Origin: Campylorhamphus procurvoides
Lineage: Eukaryota; Chordata; Aves; Passeriformes; Dendrocolaptidae
Direction: 5' to 3'
NCBI GenBank assembly: GCA_013396655.1
Contig: WBMV01004989.1
Span: 369,136 to 433,135 of the forward strand
Length of the DNA stretch: 64,000 nt
Shown: in pieces, positions 63,380-64,000 of the stretch
Layout of the letters: each line of letters starts with the position of its first letter
Numbering within the stretch: the stretch's first letter is position 1
Made by a program: the position numbers and the translations under genes
The notes under the pieces: model-generated
The model's database searches: none
What the model was told of the DNA's origin: nothing
Seen by the model: the letters and a program-made list of their open reading frames with translations, nothing else

Positions 63380-64000
63380 TTAATTTCTCCAGCACTGTAG
63401 ATATAAACTTTCTCCTAGCTAATATCACAAAATGTAACAAGGAGTTAAGTTGGAGTCGCAAAGTCTGCAGTTCGTAACTTGACATCCTGTCTTTGCAGAG
63501 TCCACTCTGCAGCTGACACAAAGCTCTATTTAATGTGCTGCCAATCACGTCTAGTCAAGTACAGTACTGTAAATCCTTGAGTACTCTTTCAAAATTATTT
63601 TGTTTATATCTCTTTAATCTGGTTATCTCTCACCATACAGTGACGTGTAAATCCAAGCAAAATTGCCAGTATTGGCTCCAGGAAAAAAAGTTGTCCTATA
63701 AATTGCTTTCATCTTCTCTGATAGAATTTGAGAATGTAACCAGCTTGCTAAAATATAAAAAAGAGGCTACGAAGTCTCTATGTAAGCTTCAAATAATCAG
63801 AAATATACTGCTAAATATATATTACTAGTGCAGATTTGAAGGACAGAAGTTAACAGGTAGTTACAGAACAGTTTAGCTATGGTTAATAGCATCAGTAACT
63901 CAATGGTACTTGATTATTCATCTGACACCCTAGCCCTCCTCAGTTCTCCTTTACTCAGTCAGCTATACACCCACATAGGGTCTTCACTTGATTCAGTCTT

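Larger units (their letters stand above)
62556..64000. other. AT-rich stretch with small repeats
   Basis: No gene is recognised. It contains a short inverted repeat at 62857-62885, a perfect 18-bp tandem duplication at 63273-63308 and a (TG)n run at 63363-63379. A 97-codon open frame at 63535-63828 has no recognised domain. Confidence 0.5.

Noticed and set aside
1..64000. CRISPR arrays, operons, bacterial ribosome-binding sites, prophage
   Set aside because: CR1, ERV LTRs and the lack of dense coding show a vertebrate genome. No spaced direct-repeat array is present.
1..64000. tRNA, snRNA or rRNA genes
   Set aside because: I saw no cloverleaf boxes or recognisable RNA gene text by reading. 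A covariance-model scan was not possible here, so small or diverged RNAs could be missed.

Overview
The window looks like a bird nuclear genome, most likely a passerine. It holds several 3'-anchored CR1 LINE fragments with the avian tail of repeated ATTCTATG-type octamers, several LTRs of avian endogenous retrovirus type (one is a long ERVL-like LTR whose sequence I recognise from bird genomes), and a decayed R2-clade retrotransposon, a lineage known to persist in songbirds. Base composition is AT-rich. Open frames are short and scattered, with no coding-gene structure. I read the window as intergenic or deep intronic DNA and found no confident host protein-coding or RNA gene.

Layout: 1-3.8 kb is AT-rich DNA with an exact 679-bp direct duplication whose outer edges abut N characters, probably an assembly artefact. 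At 3.8, 10.9 and 15.4 kb there are minus-strand CR1 3' ends. 12.39-14.18 kb is a long minus-strand ERVL-like LTR split by a younger plus-strand LTR. 24.03-24.62 kb is a minus-strand solo LTR with an 86-bp internal duplication. 25.36-28.08 kb is a 5'-truncated, mutated R2-clade element on the plus strand (reverse transcriptase, CCHC knuckle, restriction-like endonuclease). It is itself split by a 420-bp minus-strand solo LTR with a perfect 6-bp target duplication. 33.06-33.47 kb is an old plus-strand LTR. 34.14-34.99 kb is a CR1 reverse-transcriptase relic, followed by a TATA-containing LTR-like block. 51.37-51.97 kb is a plus-strand solo LTR with a 4-bp target duplication. A MIR/L2-type tail lies at 57.4 kb, a plus-strand CR1 3' end at 60.7-61.2 kb and a plus-strand LTR at 62.15-62.56 kb.

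The most unusual item is the R2 relic. R2 normally inserts at one site in 28S rDNA, but neither flank here shows 28S sequence. Its catalytic FADD box reads FACE, and conserved motifs survive across several frames, so it is a dead, old copy. Nothing in the window works together as a pathway. The history is one of layered transposition into non-coding DNA, with two or three exon-like open segments that deserve a homology check.
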